Of a DNA stretch of 64,000 nucleotides, positions 61,541-64,000 are shown one piece after another. Position numbers and translations under genes: made by a program. The first letter of the stretch is position 1. Each line of letters opens with the position of its first letter. The notes beneath the pieces were generated by a model. The model saw only the letters and a list, made by a program, of their open reading frames with translations. It ran no database searches and was not told where the DNA came from. The stretch lies in assembly GCF_047263945.1 (NCBI RefSeq), contig NZ_JBLAVB010000001.1, positions 558,001 to 622,000 of the forward strand, in the 5' to 3' direction. Source of the stretch: Rhodospirillum sp047263945. GTDB lineage: Bacteria > Pseudomonadota > Alphaproteobacteria > Rhodospirillales > Rhodospirillaceae.

Positions 61541-62632
61541 ATGAGCCTCCTTCCCGTCACCGTTCTCACCGGCTTTCTGGGCGCGGGGAAATCCACCTTG
61601 CTGAACAAGCTGCTCCGGCACCCGGATATGGGGGAGACGGCGGTGATCATCAACGAGTTCGGTGAAGTGGGCCTGGACCACCTGCTGGTCAGGCGGGTGG
61701 ACGAGGACGTGGTTCTGCTCAATTCGGGCTGTCTCTGCTGCACGGTGCGTAGCGACATGGTGGACGCCCTGCGCGAGTTGTTCCTGAAGCGGGTCCGCAA
61801 CGAGGTTCCGGAATTCCAGCGGGTGGTGATAGAGACCACGGGCTTGGCCGACCCGGCACCGATCATCCACACCCTGATGACCGACCCCCTGGTGGGTGCC
61901 CATTTCCGCATGGACGGTGTGGTGACCTTGGTGGACGCGGTGAACGGTGACAACCAACTCGACCGCCAACGGGAGGCCGTAAAGCAAGCCGCGGTGGCCG
62001 ATCGGATTGTGTTGACCAAAACGGATATCGCCACAACGGAAGCTGTCGAGGCCTTGCGCAACCGTCTCCACGCGCTCAATCCGGCGGCACCTCTCCTGGA
62101 AGCCGTCTCCGGCGAGATCGATCCATCGGCATTGATTGATTGCGGTCTGTTCACAACAGAGGACAAGGCGCCGGACGTAGCCCGTTGGCTGAACGAGGAA
62201 GCCTACGCGGAGAAGGCCGAGGAGGGTCATGGGCAGCATGACCACGATCATGGGCATCACCACCACGGCCATCACCACCACGACGTGAACCGACACGATT
62301 CCCACATTTCCTCTTTCTGCGTCACTGTCGACGACCCCATTGAATGGGAGCTCTTCGTCAGTGCCATGGAGCTGCTGATTTCCAGCAAGGGAGAGGACCT
62401 TTTGCGAGTCAAGGGCATCCTCAACGTAGTAGGGCAGGAGTACCCCATCGCGGTGCACGGCGTGCAGCATGTCTTTCACCCTCCGGTCCCCCTGCCCGAA
62501 TGGCCGAGCACGGAGCGGGCTTCCAAAATCGTCTTCATCACCCGTGACCTGGACAAGGAGACCGTGGACAGCCTGCTTGGGGCCATTTTGAGCGGGCGGA
62601 TGTCCATGGCCTCCGGCGTCGAACCAGCCTAG
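61541..62632 (+). CDS. CobW/G3E-family GTPase with His-rich loop, 363 aa
   Basis: Metal chaperone-type P-loop GTPase. Walker A GFLGAGKST (residues 11-19), the metal motif GCLCC (C64, C66, C67), Walker B/switch in VVIETTGLADPAPI, and TKTD as the guanine-specific motif. A very His-rich loop (residues ~228-250; HDHDHGHHHHGHHHHD) lies between the GTPase and C-terminal CobW_C domains, suggesting zinc or another divalent metal handling. No Zur-type site was found upstream. The stop TAG coincides with the edge of repeat P3 (62631). Exact metal and target unknown. Confidence 0.9.
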   Translation: MSLLPVTVLTGFLGAGKSTLLNKLLRHPDMGETAVIINEFGEVGLDHLLVRRVDEDVVLLNSGCLCCTVRSDMVDALRELFLKRVRNEVPEFQRVVIETTGLADPAPIIHTLMTDPLVGAHFRMDGVVTLVDAVNGDNQLDRQREAVKQAAVADRIVLTKTDIATTEAVEALRNRLHALNPAAPLLEAVSGEIDPSALIDCGLFTTEDKAPDVARWLNEEAYAEKAEEGHGQHDHDHGHHHHGHHHHDVNRHDSHISSFCVTVDDPIEWELFVSAMELLISSKGEDLLRVKGILNVVGQEYPIAVHGVQHVFHPPVPLPEWPSTERASKIVFITRDLDKETVDSLLGAILSGRMSMASGVEPA

Positions 62633-62670
62633 AGCATGTTGCGTGAATCACATTTCACGCAACATGCTCT
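62631..62670. repeat. Perfect-stem palindrome, module P3 (copy 2)
   Basis: Nearly identical to 11287-11326, with the same AGAGCATGTTGCGTGAA arms. It begins inside the stop codon of the CobW gene. Confidence 0.88.
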
Positions 62671-62690
62671 GGAGCCTCTTCGAGGCCATG
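62671..62690. repeat. Left half of palindromic module P2 (split copy)
   Basis: GGAGCCTCTTCGAGGCCATG, a diverged left half. The right half is at 62870-62905. The 175-bp element lies between them. Confidence 0.65.
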
Positions 62691-62869
62691 GTACATGACA
62701 GTCGGTACTTTCCAGTTACGGGGCTTTGCCCCGTCCCCCCCCCTTCTTTGGCGAGACTCGGGCCGAAAGGCCCCAGACCCCGGGATAAAGAAAAAGGGGG
62801 ATTTGGGGGCATTGGCCCCCAAAATGGGCTTGGGAAATCGCCCAAAAAAGACGAGTCGCTGACGTGTAC
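62691..62869 (-). mobile_element. ~175-bp dispersed element, inverted copy
   Basis: In reverse orientation to the other copies: starts GTACATGACAG and ends GACGTGTAC. Contains ACGGGGCTTTGCCCCGT, the GGCC hairpin and GGGGGCATTGGCCCCC. It sits within the P2 palindrome. Confidence 0.75.
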
Positions 62870-62905
62870 CCTGGGTCTTGGCCCAAGGTGATCTCGGAAT
62901 ACTCT
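62870..62905. repeat. Right half of palindromic module P2 (split copy)
   Basis: CTGGGTCTTGGCCCAAGGTGATCTCGGAATACTCT matches the right half of 59015-59074 with some change. Confidence 0.7.
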
Positions 62906-62924
62906 AGCCGAATCTTGGGCATCG

Positions 62925-63914
62925 CTAAACGGTCACCACAGCACGTCCGTCCCGGGAAAAGAACACGCGATTCACCACACCTTGGGGAAGCAGGCCGTAG
63001 ACCCGGGCCAACCCAGCGATAACGACCAGACTAAAAATCACCCGGAAGACCACAACACCGCTCCAATGGGCGCCAAGGGCCATGATAAACAGACTGTCTT
63101 CGATCAGGCTATGACAAAGGCCCAGCAGGCAGACGGAGAGGAACAGGTCCTTGCGGGGAATGGTTCCCGCTTGCCCTTCCTTGATAATCAAGGCACCGCC
63201 ATAGGACAAACCCAGCAGAATGCCCACCATCGTCAGGGGCATGGCTCGGCCACCAATGCCCACGGCCCCTAGAACCGGAGCAAGCAGGTTGGTCAGCATG
63301 CGGGTCACACCGGTTTTGTCCATCACCCGCAGCAACAGAACCAATCCCACGACGATGGCCAGGATGATCCCCAGGGTATGTAGGCTGGCCAAGGCCCAGT
63401 CACCCCAGCCCTGTTCGGTGGCCGGAGCTCCGTTCCCGGACAGCAGGGTCAATGTCACGGGCTCCTGGAGCCAGTTCAAGCTCCGGTAGAACAGGTTCAT
63501 CAGGGCGCCACAGGCCAGGGCGCCGAGAACCCGTAGCAGGGTCGAGAACACGAACCCCACCCCCGCCCGTTGGGAGACTCGTTGCTCCAGGGGGATGGAA
63601 TGGGCAATCAAGACCATGGTTCCGATGATGGTCATCTGGGCGGTTGTCAGCGTGAGTTCAGGCAGGATTCCCAACAGAACCGCCGTCCCGCCGTAGATAT
63701 TCACCAAAAGCACCGTGGCCCATACCAACCCCAGTTCCGAGGGAAGGCCGACCAGCGCCATCAGCGGCGCAAACACGCGGGCCAGGATGGGAAGGACACC
63801 CAGCTCGACGAGAATCCGCACGGCAACCATGACGGGGATCATGACCTTCGCCAGCGTCCAATAGACCCCCAGCCCCTCGATCAGGGTGGCACGAAGAAAA
63901 CGGATCAGGGACAT
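62925..63914 (-). CDS. Gate-domain (nucleoside-recognition) membrane protein, 329 aa
   Basis: Multi-pass membrane protein with two related halves, each resembling the Gate/nucleoside-recognition domain seen in SpmA/SpmB and YjiH. Visible are LVWATVLLVNIYGGTAVLLGIL and MVGILLGLSYGGALIIKEGQAG, and CLLGLCHSLIEDSLFIMALG. The start at 63914 (MSLIRFLRATLIEGL) is preferred over the frame starting at 63956. The transported or sensed substrate is unknown. The 44 bp after it to the window end hold nothing recognisable. Confidence 0.8.
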   Translation of the reverse strand: MSLIRFLRATLIEGLGVYWTLAKVMIPVMVAVRILVELGVLPILARVFAPLMALVGLPSELGLVWATVLLVNIYGGTAVLLGILPELTLTTAQMTIIGTMVLIAHSIPLEQRVSQRAGVGFVFSTLLRVLGALACGALMNLFYRSLNWLQEPVTLTLLSGNGAPATEQGWGDWALASLHTLGIILAIVVGLVLLLRVMDKTGVTRMLTNLLAPVLGAVGIGGRAMPLTMVGILLGLSYGGALIIKEGQAGTIPRKDLFLSVCLLGLCHSLIEDSLFIMALGAHWSGVVVFRVIFSLVVIAGLARVYGLLPQGVVNRVFFSRDGRAVVTV

Positions 63915-64000
63915 GGGAGACCTTTCAGAAAGCGGGACCAGAGAGCAGCGTTTCAAACCGGCGAAATCATAGATCCACTCCCTTGAAATAGGTGGTCAAA

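Overview
This 64 kb window looks like chromosome from a free-living alphaproteobacterium, most likely of the Rhodospirillales type. That placement rests on gene order and families rather than any database search. The evidence is an ispDF fusion, the yceD-rpmF-plsX-fabH-ihfA-merR block, the rpiB-glyA-nrdR-ribD-ribE-ribBA-ribH-nusB-thiL block, a MucR regulator, a ubiquinol-cytochrome c chaperone and a class I PHA synthase. No rRNA, prophage, CRISPR array, transposase or plasmid gene was seen. One tRNA (Pro, GGG) is present.

Layout. 1-3.4 kb: the end of ispDF, then small or poorly known genes including a glycosyltransferase-like protein and a thioredoxin-like ferredoxin. 3.8-9.2 kb: tRNA-Pro and the conserved minus-strand block for ribosomal protein L32, fatty-acid/phospholipid initiation (PlsX, FabH), IHF-alpha and a MerR regulator. 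9.4-11.1 kb: bamE and a GDP-fucose synthase. 11.9-22.4 kb: a long minus-strand run holding a proton-pumping pyrophosphatase, a FliL-like protein, thiamine and riboflavin biosynthesis, NusB, NrdR, GlyA and RpiB. 22.9-23.3 kb: MucR. 23.6-33.4 kb: a four-gene alpha-glucan/trehalose operon transcribed glgE, treS-maltokinase, glgX, malQ. 34-41.6 kb: PhoH, a metallo-beta-lactamase-fold hydrolase, a SAM hydrolase, two MFS transporters, an M20 amidohydrolase and GlpX. 41.7-44.3 kb: homoserine dehydrogenase and an AlaC-type aminotransferase. 44.7-55.2 kb: envelope lipoproteins, PHA synthase, small membrane or secreted proteins, and a DHH phosphoesterase coupled to a small Cys-rich protein. 55.4-63.9 kb: sulfur amino-acid genes (cysK, sseA, metC), hisI, a CobW-type GTPase with a His-rich loop, and a Gate-domain membrane protein.

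The most unusual content lies between the genes. A roughly 175-bp GC-rich element with about 17-bp terminal inverted repeats (consensus start GTCACGGTACACGACAG) occurs in several copies. In two places it appears to have split a second, palindromic repeat. Several other short palindromic modules recur in mosaic order, and three genes (bamE, hppA, cobW) use a TAG stop codon that lies at the edge of such a repeat. Orphan intrinsic terminators upstream of phoH and downstream of sseA suggest unannotated small RNAs. The RibBA protein has lost the zinc ligands and catalytic motif of its GTP cyclohydrolase II half, and the tRNA-Pro precursor can fold into an unusually long perfect stem.
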